From Parapristionchus giblindavisi (lineage: Eukaryota; Nematoda; Chromadorea; Rhabditida; Diplogasteridae), in NCBI GenBank assembly GCA_943737045.1, contig CALSFV010000045.1:558001-622000 (forward strand): a stretch of 64,000 bases of DNA, in the 5' to 3' direction. The stretch's first letter is position 1, and each line of letters begins with the position of its first letter. The notes below the pieces were generated by a model, which did no database searches, was not told the DNA's origin, and worked only from the letters and a program-made list of their open reading frames with translations. The translations under genes were made by a program, and so were the position numbers. Shown here piece after piece: positions 21,085 to 34,686 of this stretch.

Positions 21085-22188
21085 ATATATCATTTGAAAG
21101 AGCAAAAAATTCTGAATAAGATAGAGCTCAGTTCACGTCGATCTATAAGCTTTCACACCTGCTACATTGACCGAAGTGTACATTTTGGCTCAAAATAATT
21201 CATGACAAGATAGATTTACAGCAACACCCATGTTGTTATATATCATTTGAAAGAGCAAAAAATTCTGAATAAGATAGAGCTCAGTTCACGTCGATCTATA
21301 AGCTTTCACACCTGCTACATTGACCGAAGTGTACATTTTGGCTCAAAATAATTCATGACAAGATAGATTTTCAGCAACACCCATGTTGTAATATATCATT
21401 TGAAAGAGCAAAAAATTCTGAATAAGATAGAGCTCAGTTCACCTCGATCTATAAGCTTTCACACCTGCTACATTGACCGAAGTACAAAAGTAACTTTCAC
21501 TCTGATAAGAACAAAACATGTTATGAGACAAAAATTACAAAGATAACCCATCGTGTGATATACTAGGTGAAAGAGCAAAAAATTCTGAATAAGATAGAGC
21601 TCTGTTCATGTCGATCTATAAGCTTTCACACCTGCTACATTGACCGAAGTGTACATTTTGGCTCAAAATAATTCATGACAAGATAGATTTTCAGCAACAC
21701 CCATGTTGTTATATATCATTCGAAAGAGCAAAAAATTCTGAATAAGATAGTGCTCAGTTCACGTCGATCTATAAGCTTTCACACCTGCTACATTGACCGA
21801 AGTGTACATTTTGGCTCAAAATAATTCATGACAAGATAGATTTTCAGCAACACCCATGTTGTTATATATCATTTGAAAGAGCAAAAAATTCTGAATAAGA
21901 TAGAGCTCAGTTCACGTCGATCTATAAGCTTTCACACCTGCTACATTGACCGAAGTACAAAAGTAACTTTCACTCTGATAAGAACAAAACATGTTATGAG
22001 ACAAAAAATTACAAAGATAACCCATCGTGTGATATACTGGGTGAAAGAGCAAAAAATTCTGAATAAGATAGAGCTCTGTTCACGTCGATCTATAAGCTTT
22101 CACACCTGCTACATTGACCGAAGTGTACATTTTGGCTCAAAATAATTCATGACAAGATAGATTTACAGCAACACCCATGTTGTTATAT
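21085..22188 (+). repeat. Satellite block 7 (A A B A A B A)
   Basis: 1,104 bp, in register with block 6 and carrying the same position-specific variants (cacctcg, gttcatgtc, atcattcg). No gene is seen. Confidence 0.93.
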
Positions 22189-23710
22189 CACGGGTCTCCT
22201 GTAAAAGTGTAGCAAAATCGGCCCTGCCTGCCACTAGGAAAATTTTTTGTCTCCGATTTCGATGAAAGTCGGTCAGTGGGTGTGGTTGGGGGTCATAAGA
22301 AGGCCTAGCCACTTGATTTTGCCAAAATTGCAAATTATCGATTTTTTGTGATCTACCCTGAAAATGATCATAACTCGGTTCATTTTCATCGTACAATGAG
22401 CCGACAGGTGTCATTCGAACCGTATTCGAATGCTCTTCAAAAAAGTAGTTTATTTCCCGTTCGCTGCTAAGTCGTCTTTAGGGCGAAAAACGCGAACACT
22501 TTTTCTGATCAAAAAGGTGAAGTTTTCTCGAAAATTTTTTCTTGACCCCATCCGTTTTATTGCAAAAATTATGTCTTCAAACCACGTTCAATATCACTAT
22601 CTAGTTCATTGCCCGTATCTCTTGGCCCCCAGGGTCGATTACTAGATAGCTCTCGGACTTAGTCGATTTTTGATCACATTCCGTTTTTTGATCGTATCTC
22701 ACTTCAAAGTTGTCCAATTATCTTTTCAAAAAAATAGAAATGATTCTCTCGAAAAGGAGATTGAAAAGTTTACTATTGTCCAAATTGTTATATCGAACCG
22801 TTTCCGAGTTATTAAAGGAAAACTGCTACAATTTTGATTTTTTACCGCTTTCATGTGTTCAACAGAGATCATATTGCATTCGAACGATAATAATAGTTTT
22901 TTTTTGTATTTTTCATGTATTACATTTGTTAGTGAACTGCCCCTGAGGATGAAGTACAAGTGTACGAGAATGATCTGACCGTCTCCTGCGATATATGATT
23001 GGATGCATTCAGAGATGAAGACTTTGTTCTCGGACGACGCCCCGGAGTTATCAATTACCCTCGTATTTGACCAGTGATGTTGATATCTGCACAGTGTCTG
23101 CTCAATTATATTACAGTTTCTATTGTGAAGTAAACATGTTTGTCGAATCGAATTTCTATTTTTTTGAAAAGATAATTGGACAACTTTGAAGTGAGATACG
23201 ATCAAAAAACGGAATGTGATCAAAAATCGACTAAGTCCGAGAGCTATCTAGTAATCGACCCTGGGGGCCAAGAGATACGGGCAATGAACTAGATAGTGAT
23301 ATTGAACGTGGTTTGAAGACATAATTTTTGCAATAAAACGGATGGGGTCAAGAAAAAAAAAAGAAAAAAAAAAAAGAAAACTTCACCTTTTTGATCAGAA
23401 AAAGTGTTGTTCGCGTTTTTCGCCCTAAAGACGACTTAGCAGCGAACGGGTAATAAACTACTTTTTTGAAGAGCATTCGAATACGGTTCGAATGACACCT
23501 GTCGGCTCATTGTACGATGAAAATGAACCGAGTTATGATCATTTTCAGGGTAGATCACAAAAAATCGATAATTTGCAATTTTGGCAAAATCAAGTGGCTA
23601 AGCCTTCTCATGACCCCGAACCACACCCACTGACCGACTTTCATCGAAATCGGAGACAAAAAAAATTTTCATAGTGGCAGGCGTTGCTACACTTTTTCAG
23701 GAGACCCGTG
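22189..23710. mobile_element. Foldback element, copy 5
   Basis: 1,522-bp full-length copy. It shares 'tgtattacattt' in the centre (near 22916) and an eight-A run near 23656 with copy 6, so these two are close relatives. Confidence 0.92.
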
Positions 23711-24814
23711 ATATATCATTTGAAAGAGCAAAAAATTCTGAATAAGATAGAGCTCAGTTCACGTCGATCTATAAGCTTTCACACCTGCTACATTGACCGA
23801 AGTGTACATTTTGGCTCAAAATAATTCATGACAAGATAGATTTACAGCAACACCCATGTTGTTATATATCATTTGAAAGAGCAAAAAATTCTGAATAAGA
23901 TAGAGCTCAGTTCACGTCGATCTATAAGCTTTCACACCTGCTACATTGACCGAAGTGTACATTTTGGCTCAAAATAATTCATGACAAGATAGATTTTCAG
24001 CAACACCCATGTTGTAATATATCATTTGAAAGAGCAAAAAATTCTGAATAAGATAGAGCTCAGTTCACCTCGATCTATAAGCTTTCACACCTGCTACATT
24101 GACCGAAGTACAAAAGTAACTTTCACTCTGATAAGAACAAAACATGTTATGAGACAAAAATTACAAAGATAACCCATCGTGTGATATACTAGGTGAAAGA
24201 GCAAAAAATTCTGAATAAGATAGAGCTCTGTTCATGTCGATCTATAAGCTTTCACACCTGCTACATTGACCGAAGTGTACATTTTGGCTCAAAATAATTC
24301 ATGACAAGATAGATTTTCAGCAACACCCATGTTGTTATATATCATTCGAAAGAGCAAAAAATTCTGAATAAGATAGTGCTCAGTTCACGTCGATCTATAA
24401 GCTTTCACACCTGCTACATTGACCGAAGTGTACATTTTGGCTCAAAATAATTCATGACAAGATAGATTTTCAGCAACACCCATGTTGTTATATATCATTT
24501 GAAAGAGCAAAAAATTCTGAATAAGATAGAGCTCAGTTCACGTCGATCTATAAGCTTTCACACCTGCTACATTGACCGAAGTACAAAAGTAACTTTCACT
24601 CTGATAAGAACAAAACATGTTATGAGACAAAAAATTACAAAGATAACCCATCGTGTGATATACTGGGTGAAAGAGCAAAAAATTCTGAATAAGATAGAGC
24701 TCTGTTCACGTCGATCTATAAGCTTTCACACCTGCTACATTGACCGAAGTGTACATTTTGGCTCAAAATAATTCATGACAAGATAGATTTACAGCAACAC
24801 CCATGTTGTTATAT
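23711..24814 (+). repeat. Satellite block 8 (A A B A A B A)
   Basis: 1,104 bp in register with blocks 6 and 7. No gene is seen. Confidence 0.93.
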
Positions 24815-26336
24815 CACGGGTCTCCTGTAAAAGTGTAGCAAAATCGGCCCTGCCTGCCACTAGGAAAAATTTTTGTCTCCGATTTCGATGAAAGTCGGTC
24901 AGTGGGTGTGGTTGGGGGTCATAAGAAGGCCTAGCCACTTGATTTTGCCAAAATTGCAAATTATCGATTTTTTGTGATCTACCCTGAAAATGATCATAAC
25001 TCGGTTCATTTTCATCGTACAATGAGCCGACAGGTGTCATTCGAACCGTATTCGAATGCTCTTCAAAAAAGTAGTTTATTTCCCGTTCGCTGCTAAGTCG
25101 TCTTTAGGGCGAAAAACGCGAACACTTTTTCTGATCAAAAAGGTGAAGTTTTCTCGAAAATTTTTTCTTGACCCCATCCGTTTTATTGCAAAAATTATGT
25201 CTTCAAACCACGTTCAATATCACTATCTAGTTCATTGCCCGTATCTCTTGGCCCCCAGGGTCGATTACTAGATAGCTCTCGGACTTAGTCGATTTTTGAT
25301 CACATTCCGTTTTTTGATCGTATCTCACTTCAAAGTTGTCCAATTATCTTTTCAAAAAAATAGAAATGATTCTCTCGAAAAGGAGATTGAAAAGTTTACT
25401 ATTGTCCAAATTGTTATATCGAACCGTTTCCGAGTTATTAAAGGAAAACTGCTACAATTTTGATTTTTTACCGCTTTCATGTGTTCAACAGAGATCATAT
25501 TGCATTCGAACGATAATAATAGTTTTTTTTTGTATTTTTCATGTATTACATTTGTTAGTGAACTGCCCCTGAGGATGAAGTACAAGTGTACGAGAATGAT
25601 CTGACCGTCTCCTGCGATATATGATTGGATGCATTCAGAGATGAAGACTTTGTTCTCGGACGACGCCCCGGAGTTATCAATTACCCTCGTATTTGACCAG
25701 TGATGTTGATATCTGCACAGTGTCTGCTCAATTATATTACAGTTTCTATTGTGAAGTAAACATGTTTGTCGAATCGAATTTCTATTTTTTTGAAAAGATA
25801 ATTGGACAACTTTGAAGTGAGATACGATCAAAAAACGGAATGTGATCAAAAATCGACTAAGTCCGAGAGCTATCTAGTAATCGACCCTGGGGGCCAAGAG
25901 ATACGGGCAATGAACTAGATAGTGATATTGAACGTGGTTTGAAGACATAATTTTTGCAATAAAACGGATGGGGTCAAGAAAAAAAAAAGAAAAAAAAAAA
26001 AGAAAACTTCACCTTTTTGATCAGAAAAAGTGTTGTTCGCGTTTTTCGCCCTAAAGACGACTTAGCAGCGAACGGGTAATAAACTACTTTTTTGAAGAGC
26101 ATTCGAATACGGTTCGAATGACACCTGTCGGCTCATTGTACGATGAAAATGAACCGAGTTATGATCATTTTCAGGGTAGATCACAAAAAATCGATAATTT
26201 GCAATTTTGGCAAAATCAAGTGGCTAAGCCTTCTCATGACCCCGAACCACACCCACTGACCGACTTTCATCGAAATCGGAGACAAAAAAAATTTTCATAG
26301 TGGCAGGCGTTGCTACACTTTTTCAGGAGACCCGTG
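24815..26336. mobile_element. Foldback element, copy 6
   Basis: 1,522-bp full-length copy. It shares the central 'tgtattacattt' with copy 5, and the left-arm 'ggaaaaatttttg' (near 24864) with copy 8. Confidence 0.92.
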
Positions 26337-27914
26337 ATATATCATTTGAAAGAGCAAAAAATTCTGAATAAGATAGAGCTCAGTTCACGTCGATCTATAA
26401 GCTTTCACACCTGCTACATTGACCGAAGTGTACATTTTGGCTCAAAATAATTCATGACAAGATAGATTTACAGCAACACCCATGTTGTTATATATCATTT
26501 GAAAGAGCAAAAAATTCTGAATAAGATAGAGCTCAGTTCACGTCGATCTATAAGCTTTCACACCTGCTACATTGACCGAAGTGTACATTTTGGCTCAAAA
26601 TAATTCATGACAAGATAGATTTTCAGCAACACCCATGTTGTAATATATCATTTGAAAGAGCAAAAAATTCTGAATAAGATAGAGCTCAGTTCACCTCGAT
26701 CTATAAGCTTTCACACCTGCTACATTGACCGAAGTACAAAAGTAACTTTCACTCTGATAAGAACAAAACATGTTATGAGACAAAAATTACAAAGATAACC
26801 CATCGTGTGATATACTAGGTGAAAGAGCAAAAAATTCTGAATAAGATAGAGCTCTGTTCATGTCGATCTATAAGCTTTCACACCTGCTACATTGACCGAA
26901 GTGTACATTTTGGCTCAAAATAATTCATGACAAGATAGATTTTCAGCAACACCCATGTTGTTATATATCATTCGAAAGAGCAAAAAATTCTGAATAAGAT
27001 AGTGCTCAGTTCACGTCGATCTATAAGCTTTCACACCTGCTACATTGACCGAAGTGTACATTTTGGCTCAAAATAATTCATGACAAGATAGATTTTCAGC
27101 AACACCCATGTTGTTATATATCATTTGAAAGAGCAAAAAATTCTGAATAAGATAGAGCTCAGTTCACGTCGATCTATAAGCTTTCACACCTGCTACATTG
27201 ACCGAAGTACAAAAGTAACTTTCACTCTGATAAGAACAAAACATGTTATGAGACAAAAAATTACAAAGATAACCCATCGTGTGATATACTGGGTGAAAGC
27301 GCAAAAAATTCTGAATAAGATAGAGCTCTGTTCACGTCGATCTATAAGCTTTCACACCTGCTACATTGACCGAAGTGTACATTTTGGCTCAAAATAATTC
27401 ATGACAAGATAGATTTTCAGCAACACCCATGTTGTTATATATCATTCGAAAGAGCAAAAAATTCTGAATAAGATAGAGCTCAGTTCACGTCGATCTATAA
27501 GCTTTCACACCTGCTACATTGACCGAAGTGTACATTTTGGCTCAAAATAATTCATGACAAGATAGATTTACAGCAACACCCATGTTGTTATATATCATTT
27601 GAAAGAGCAAAAAATTCTGAATAAGATAGAGCTCAGTTCACGTCGATCTATAAGCTTTCACACCTGCTACATTGACCGAAGTACAAAAGTAACTTTCACT
27701 CTGATAAGAACAAAACATGTTATGAGACAAAAAATTACAAAGATAACCCATCGTGTGATATACTGGGTGAAAGAGCAAACAATTCTGAATAAGATAGAGC
27801 TCTGTTCACGTCGATCTATAAGCTTTCACACCTGCTACATTGACCGAAGTGTACATTTTGGCTCAAAATAATTCATGACAAGATAGATTTTCAGCAACAC
27901 CCATGTTGTTATAT
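26337..27914 (+). repeat. Satellite block 9 (extended)
   Basis: 1,578 bp: the usual 1,104-bp arrangement plus 474 bp. The extra units are inserted before the final BA. The last B-A junction carries 'gagcaaacaattctg' (near 27773), a variant otherwise common in the array beyond 50 kb. Confidence 0.92.
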
Positions 27915-29436
27915 CACGGGTCTCCTGTAAAAGTGTAGCAAAATCGGCCCTGCCTGCCACTAGGAAAATATTTTGTCTCCGATTTCGATGAAAGTCGGTC
28001 AGTGGGTGTGGTTGGGGGTCATAAGAAGGCCTAGCTACTTGATTTTGCCAAAATTGCAAATTATCGATTTTTTGTGATCTACCCTGAAAATGATCATAAC
28101 TCGGTTCATTTTCATCGTACAATGAGCCGACAGGTGTCATTCGAACCGTATTCGAATGCTCTTCAAAAAAGTAGTTTATTTCCCGTTCGCTGCTAAGTCG
28201 TCTTTAGGGCGAAAAACGCGAACATTTTTTCTGATCAAAAAGGTGAAGTTTTCTCGAAAATTTTTTCTTGACCCCATCCGTTTTATTGCAAAAATTATGT
28301 CTTCAAACCACGTTCAATATCACTATCTAGTTCATTGCCCGTATCTCTTGGCCCCCAGGGTCGATTACTAGATAGCTCTCGGACTTAGTCGATTTTTGAT
28401 CACATTCCGTTTTTTGATCGTATCTCACTTCAAAGTTGTCCAATTATCTTTTCAAAAAAATAGAAATGATTCTCTCGAAAAGGAGATTGAAAAGTTTACT
28501 ATTGTCCAAATTGTTATATCGAACCGTTTCCGAGTTATTAAAGGAAAACTGCTACAATTTTGATTTTTTACCGCTTTCATGTGTTCAACAGAGATCATAT
28601 TGCATTCGAACGATAATAATAGTTTTTTTTTGTATTTTTCATGTATTGCATTTGTTAGTGAACTGCCCCTGAGGATGAAGTACAAGTGTACGAGAATGAT
28701 CTGACCGTCTCCTGCGATATATGATTGGATGCATTCAGAGATGAAGACTTTGTTCTCGGACGACGCCCCGGAGTTATCAATTACCCTCGTATTTGACCAG
28801 TGATGTTGATATCTGCACAGTGTCTGCTCAATTATATTACAGTTTCTATTGTGAAGTAAACATGTTTGTCGAATCGAATTTCTATTTTTTTGAAAAGATA
28901 ATTGGACAACTTTGAAGTGAGATACGATCAAAAAACGGAATGTGATCAAAAATCGACTAAGTCCGAGAGCTATCTAGTAATCGACCCTGGGGGCCAAGAG
29001 ATACGGGCAATGAACTAGATAGTGATATTGAACGTGGTTTGAAGACATAATTTTTGCAATAAAACGGATGGGGTCAAGAAAAAAAAAAAGAAAAAAAAAA
29101 AGAAAACTTCACCTTTTTGATCAGAAAAAGTGTTGTTCGCGTTTTTCGCCCTAAAGACGACTTAGCAGCGAACGGGTAATAAACTACTTTTTTGAAGAGC
29201 ATTCGAATACGGTTCGAATGACACCTGTCGGCTCATTGTACGATGAAAATGAACCGAGTTATGATCATTTTCAGGGTAGATCACAAAAAATCGATAATTT
29301 GCAATTTTGGCAAAATCAAGTGGCTAAGCCTTCTCATGACCCCGAACCACACCCACTGACCGACTTTCATCGAAATCGGAGACAAAAAAAATTTTCATAG
29401 TGGCAGGCGTTGCTACACTTTTTCAGGAGACCCGTG
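27915..29436. mobile_element. Foldback element, copy 7 (mosaic)
   Basis: 1,522-bp full-length copy. The left arm has 'ggaaaatattttg', 'cctagctacttg' and 'cgaacattttttc', otherwise found only in copy 1. The right arm has the eight-A run typical of copies 5 and 6. This pattern suggests exchange within the element. Confidence 0.92.
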
Positions 29437-30540
29437 ATATATCATTTGAAAGAGCAAAAAATTCTGAATAAGATAGAGCTCAGTTCACGTCGATCTATAA
29501 GCCTTCACACCTGCTACATTGACCGAAGTGTACATTTTGGCTCAAAATAATTCATGACAAGATAGATTTACAGCAACACCCATGTTGTTATATATCATTT
29601 GAAAGAGCAAAAAATTCTGAATAAGATAGAGCTCAGTTCACGTCGATCTATAAGCTTTCACACCTGCTACATTGACCGAAGTGTACATTTTGGCTCAAAA
29701 TAATTCATGACAAGATAGATTTTCAGCAACACCCATGTTGTAATATATCATTTGAAAGAGCAAAAAATTCTGAATAAGATAGAGCTCAGTTCACCTCGAT
29801 CTATAAGCTTTCACACCTGCTACATTGACCGAAGTACAAAAGTAACTTTCACTCTGATAAGAACAAAACATGTTATGAGACAAAAATTACAAAGATAACC
29901 CATCGTGTGATATACTAGGTGAAAGAGCAAAAAATTCTGAATAAGATAGAACTCTGTTCATGTCGATCTATAAGCTTTCACACCTGCTACATTGACCGAA
30001 GTGTACATTTTGGCTCAAAATAATTCATGACAAGATAGATTTTCAGCAACACCCATGTTGTTATATATCATTCGAAAGAGCAAAAAATTCTGAATAAGAT
30101 AGTGCTCAGTTCACGTCGATCTATAAGCTTTCACACCTGCTACATTGACCGAAGTGTACATTTTGGCTCAAAATAATTCATGACAAGATAGATTTTCAGC
30201 AACACCCATGTTGTTATATATCATTTGAAAGAGCAAAAAATTCTGAATAAGATAGAGCTCAGTTCACGTCGATCTATAAGCTTTCACACCTGCTACATTG
30301 ACCGAAGTACAAAAGTAACTTTCACTCTGATAAGAACAAAACATGTTATGAGACAAAAAATTACAAAGATAACCCATCGTGTGATATACTGGGTGAAAGA
30401 GCAAAAAATTCTGAATAAGATAGAGCTCTGTTCACGTCGATCTATAAGCTTTCACACCTGCTACATTGACCGAAGTGTACATTTTGGCTCAAAATAATTC
30501 ATGACAAGATAGATTTACAGCAACACCCATGTTGTTATAT
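29437..30540 (+). repeat. Satellite block 10 (A A B A A B A)
   Basis: 1,104 bp in register with the other composite-repeat blocks. Private changes are 'ataagccttcac' near 29500, which destroys the AAGCTT site, and 'gatagaactctg' near 29945. Confidence 0.93.
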
Positions 30541-32061
30541 CACGGGTCTCCTGTAAAAGTGTAGCAAAATCGGCCCTGCCTGCCACTAGGAAAAATTTTT
30601 GTCTCCGATTTCGATGAAAGTCGGTCAGTGGGTGTGGTTGGGGGTCATAAGAAGGCCTAGCCACTTGATTTTGCCAAAATTGCAAATTATCGATTTTTTG
30701 TGATCTACCCTGAAAATGATCATAACTCGGTTCATTTTCATCGTACAATGAGCCGACAGGTGTCATTCGAACCGTATTCGAATGCTCTTCAAAAAAGTAG
30801 TTTATTTCCCGTTCGCTGCTAAGTCGTCTTTAGGGCGAAAAACGCGAACACTTTTTCTGATCAAAAAGGTGAAGTTTTCTCGAAAATTTTTTCTTGACCC
30901 CATCCGTTTTATTGCAAAAATTATGTCTTCAAACCACGTTCAATATCACTATCTAGTTCATTGCCCGTATCTCTTGGCCCCCAGGGTCGATTACTAGATA
31001 GCTCTCGGACTTAGTCGATTTTTGATCACATTCCGTTTTTTGATCGTATCTCACTTCAAAGTTGTCCAATTATCTTTTCAAAAAAATAGAAATGATTCTC
31101 TCGAAAAGGAGATTGAAAAGTTTACTATTGTCCAAATTGTTATATCGAACCGTTTCCGAGTTATTAAAGGAAAACTGCTACAATTTTGATTTTTTACCGC
31201 TTTCATGTGTTCAACAGAGATCATATTGCATTCGAACGATAATAATAGTTTTTTTTTGTATTTTTCATGTATTGCATTTGTTAGTGAACTGCCCCTGAGG
31301 ATGAAGTACAAGTGTACGAGAATGATCTGACCGTCTCCTGCGATATATGATTGGATGCATTCAGAGATGAAGACTTTGTTCTCGGACGACGCCCCGGAGT
31401 TATCAATTACCCTCGTATTTGACCAGTGATGTTGATATCTGCACAGTGTCTGCTCAATTATATTACAGTTTCTATTGTGAAGTAAACATGTTTGTCGAAT
31501 CGAATTTCTATTTTTTTGAAAAGATAATTGGACAACTTTGAAGTGAGATACGATCAAAAAACGGAATGTGATCAAAAATCGACTAAGTCCGAGAGCTATC
31601 TAGTAATCGACCCTGGGGGCCAAGAGATACGGGCAATGAACTAGATAGTGATATTGAACGTGGTTTGAAGACATAATTTTTGCAATAAAACGGATGGGGT
31701 CAAGAAAAAAAAAAGAAAAAAAAAAAAGAAAACTTCACCTTTTTGATCAGAAAAAGTGTTGTTCGCGTTTTTCGCCCTAAAGACGACTTAGCAGCGAACG
31801 GGTAATAAACTACTTTTTTGAAGAGCATTCGAATACGGTTCGAATGACACCTGTCGGCTCATTGTACGATGAAAATGAACCGAGTTATGATCATTTTCAG
31901 GGTAGATCACAAAAAATCGATAATTTGCAATTTTGGCAAAATCAAGTGGCTAAGCCTTCTCATGACCCCGAACCACACCCACTGACCGACTTTCATCGAA
32001 ATCGGAGACAAAAAAATATTCATAGTGGCAGGCGTTGCTACACTTTTTCAGGAGACCCGTG
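30541..32061. mobile_element. Foldback element, copy 8
   Basis: 1,521-bp full-length copy. It has the left-arm 'ggaaaaatttttg' shared with copy 6, and a private 'aaaaaatattcat' near 32014 in the right arm. Confidence 0.92.
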
Positions 32062-33165
32062 ATATATCATTTGAAAGAGCAAAAAATTCTGAATAAGATA
32101 GAGCTCAGTTCACGTCGATCTATAAGCTTTCACACCTGCTACATTGACCGAAGTGTACATTTTGGCTCAAAATAATTCATGACAAGATAGATTTACAGCA
32201 ACACCCATGTTGTTATATATCATTTGAAAGAGCAAAAAATTCTGAATAAGATAGAGCTCAGTTCACGTCGATCTATAAGCTTTCACACCTGCTACATTGA
32301 CCGAAGTGTACATTTTGGCTCAAAATAATTCATGACAAGATAGATTTTCAGCAACACCCATGTTGTAATATATCATTTGAAAGAGCAAAAAATTCTGAAT
32401 AAGATAGAGCTCAGTTCACCTCGATCTATAAGCTTTCACACCTGCTACATTGACCGAAGTACAAAAGTAACTTTCACTCTGATAAGAACAAAACATGTTA
32501 TGAGACAAAAATTACAAAGATAACCCATCGTGTGATATACTAGGTGAAAGAGCAAAAAATTCTGAATAAGATAGAGCTCTGTTCATGTCGATCTATAAGC
32601 TTTCACACCTGCTACATTGACCGAAGTGTACATTTTGGCTCAAAATAATTCATGACAAGATAGATTTTCAGCAACACCCATGTTGTTATATATCATTCGA
32701 AAGAGCAAAAAATTCTGAATAAGATAGTGCTCAGTTCACGTCGATCTATAAGCTTTCACACCTGCTACATTGACCGAAGTGTACATTTTGGCTCAAAATA
32801 ATTCATGACAAGATAGATTTTCAGCAACACCCATGTTGTTATATATCATTTGAAAGAGCAAAAAATTCTGAATAAGATAGAGCTCAGTTCACGTCGATCT
32901 ATAAGCTTTCACACCTGCTACATTGACCGAAGTACAAAAGTAACTTTCACTCTGATAAGAACAAAACATGTTATGAGACAAAAAATTACAAAGATAACCC
33001 ATCGTGTGATATACTGGGTGAAAGAGCAAAAAATTCTGAATAAGATAGAGCTCTGTTCACGTCGATCTATAAGCTTTCACACCTGCTACATTGACCGAAG
33101 TGTACATTTTGGCTCAAAATAATTCATGACAAGATAGATTTACAGCAACACCCATGTTGTTATAT
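32062..33165 (+). repeat. Satellite block 11 (A A B A A B A)
   Basis: 1,104 bp in register with the other composite-repeat blocks. No gene is seen. Confidence 0.93.
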
Positions 33166-34686
33166 CACGGGTCTCCTGTAAAAGTGTAGCAAAATCGGCC
33201 CTGCCTGCCACTAGGAAAATTTTTTGTCTCCGATTTCGATGAAAGTCGGTCAGTGGGTGTGGTTGGGGGTCATAAGAAGGCCTAGCCACTTGATTTTGCC
33301 AAAATTGCAAATTATCGATTTTTTGTGATCTACCCTGAAAATGATCATAACTCGGTTCATTTTCATCGTACAATGAGCCGACAGGTGTCATTCGAACCGT
33401 ATTCGAATGCTCTTCAAAAAAGTAGTTTATTTCCCGTTCGCTGCTAAGTCGTCTTTAGGGCGAAAAACGCGAACACTTTTTCTGATCAAAAAGGTGAAGT
33501 TTTCTCGAAAATTTTTTCTTGACCCCATCCGTTTTATTGCAAAAATTATGTCTTCAAACCACGTTCAATATCACTATCTAGTTCATTGCCCGTATCTCTT
33601 GGCCCCCAGGGTCGATTACTAGATAGCTCTCGGACTTAGTCGATTTTTGATCACATTCCGTTTTTTGATCGTATCTCACTTCAAAGTTGTCCAATTATCT
33701 TTTCAAAAAAATAGAAATGATTCTCTCGAAAAGGAGATTGAAAAGTTTAATATTGTCCAAATTGTTATATCGAACCGTTTCCGAGTTATTAAAGGAAAAC
33801 TGCTACAATTTTGATTTTTTACCGCTTTCATGTGTTCAACAGAGATCATATTGCATTCGAACGATAATAATAGTTTTTTTTTGTATTTTTCATGTATTGC
33901 ATTTGTTAGTGAACTGCCCCTGAGGATGAAGTACAAGTGTACGAGAATGATCTGACCGTCTCCTGCGATATATGATTGGATGCATTCAGAGATGAAGACT
34001 TTGTTCTCGGACGACGCCCCGGAGTTATCAATTACCCTCGTATTTGACCAGTGATGTTGATATCTGCACAGTGTCTGCTCAATTATATTACAGTTTCTAT
34101 TGTGAAGTAAACATGTTTGTCGAATCGAATTTCTATTTTTTTGAAAAGATAATTGGACAACTTTGAAGTGAGATACGATCAAAAAACGGAATGTGATCAA
34201 AAATCGACTAAGTCCGAGAGCTATCTAGTAATCGACCCTGGGGGCCAAGAGATACGGGCAATGAACTAGATAGTGATATTGAACGTGGTTTGAAGACATA
34301 ATTTTTGCAATAAAACGGATGGGGTCAAGAAAAAAAAAAGAAAAAAAAAAAAGAAAACTTCACCTTTTTGATCAGAAAAAGTGTTGTTCGCGTTTTTCGC
34401 CCTAAAGACGACTTAGCAGCGAACGGGTAATAAACTACTTTTTTGAAGAGCATTCGAATACGGTTCGAATGACACCTGTCGGCTCATTGTACGATGAAAA
34501 TGAACCGAGTTATGATCATTTTCAGGGTAGATCACAAAAAATCGATAATTTGCAATTTTGGCAAAATCAAGTGGCTAAGCCTTCTCATGACCCCGAACCA
34601 CACCCACTGACCGACTTTCATCGAAATCGGAGACAAAAAAATTTTCATAGTGGCAGGCGTTGCTACACTTTTTCAGGAGACCCGTG
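33166..34686. mobile_element. Foldback element, copy 9
   Basis: 1,521-bp full-length copy, the last in the window. A private C to A change gives 'agtttaatattg' near 33748 in the centre. Confidence 0.92.

Larger units (their letters stand above)
16941..34686 (+). repeat. Composite higher-order repeat: foldback element plus satellite
   Basis: Seven foldback elements start at 16941, 19564, 22189, 24815, 27915, 30541 and 33166, at intervals of 2623, 2625, 2626, 3100, 2626 and 2625 bp. Each regular period is one element of about 1,521 bp plus 1,104 bp of satellite in the order A A B A A B A. The exceptional 3,100-bp interval carries 474 extra bases, equal to A plus BA. The B unit with 'cacctcg' and the shortened 'gacaaaaattac', the A unit with 'gttcatgtc', and the A unit with 'atcattcg' and 'gatagtgctc' recur at fixed places in every period. 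Confidence 0.93.

Noticed and set aside
16941..34686. CRISPR-like array or bacterial element.
   Set aside because: Spacing is 2.6 kb with identical 'spacers', no short repeats and no cas genes; the whole context is eukaryotic satellite.
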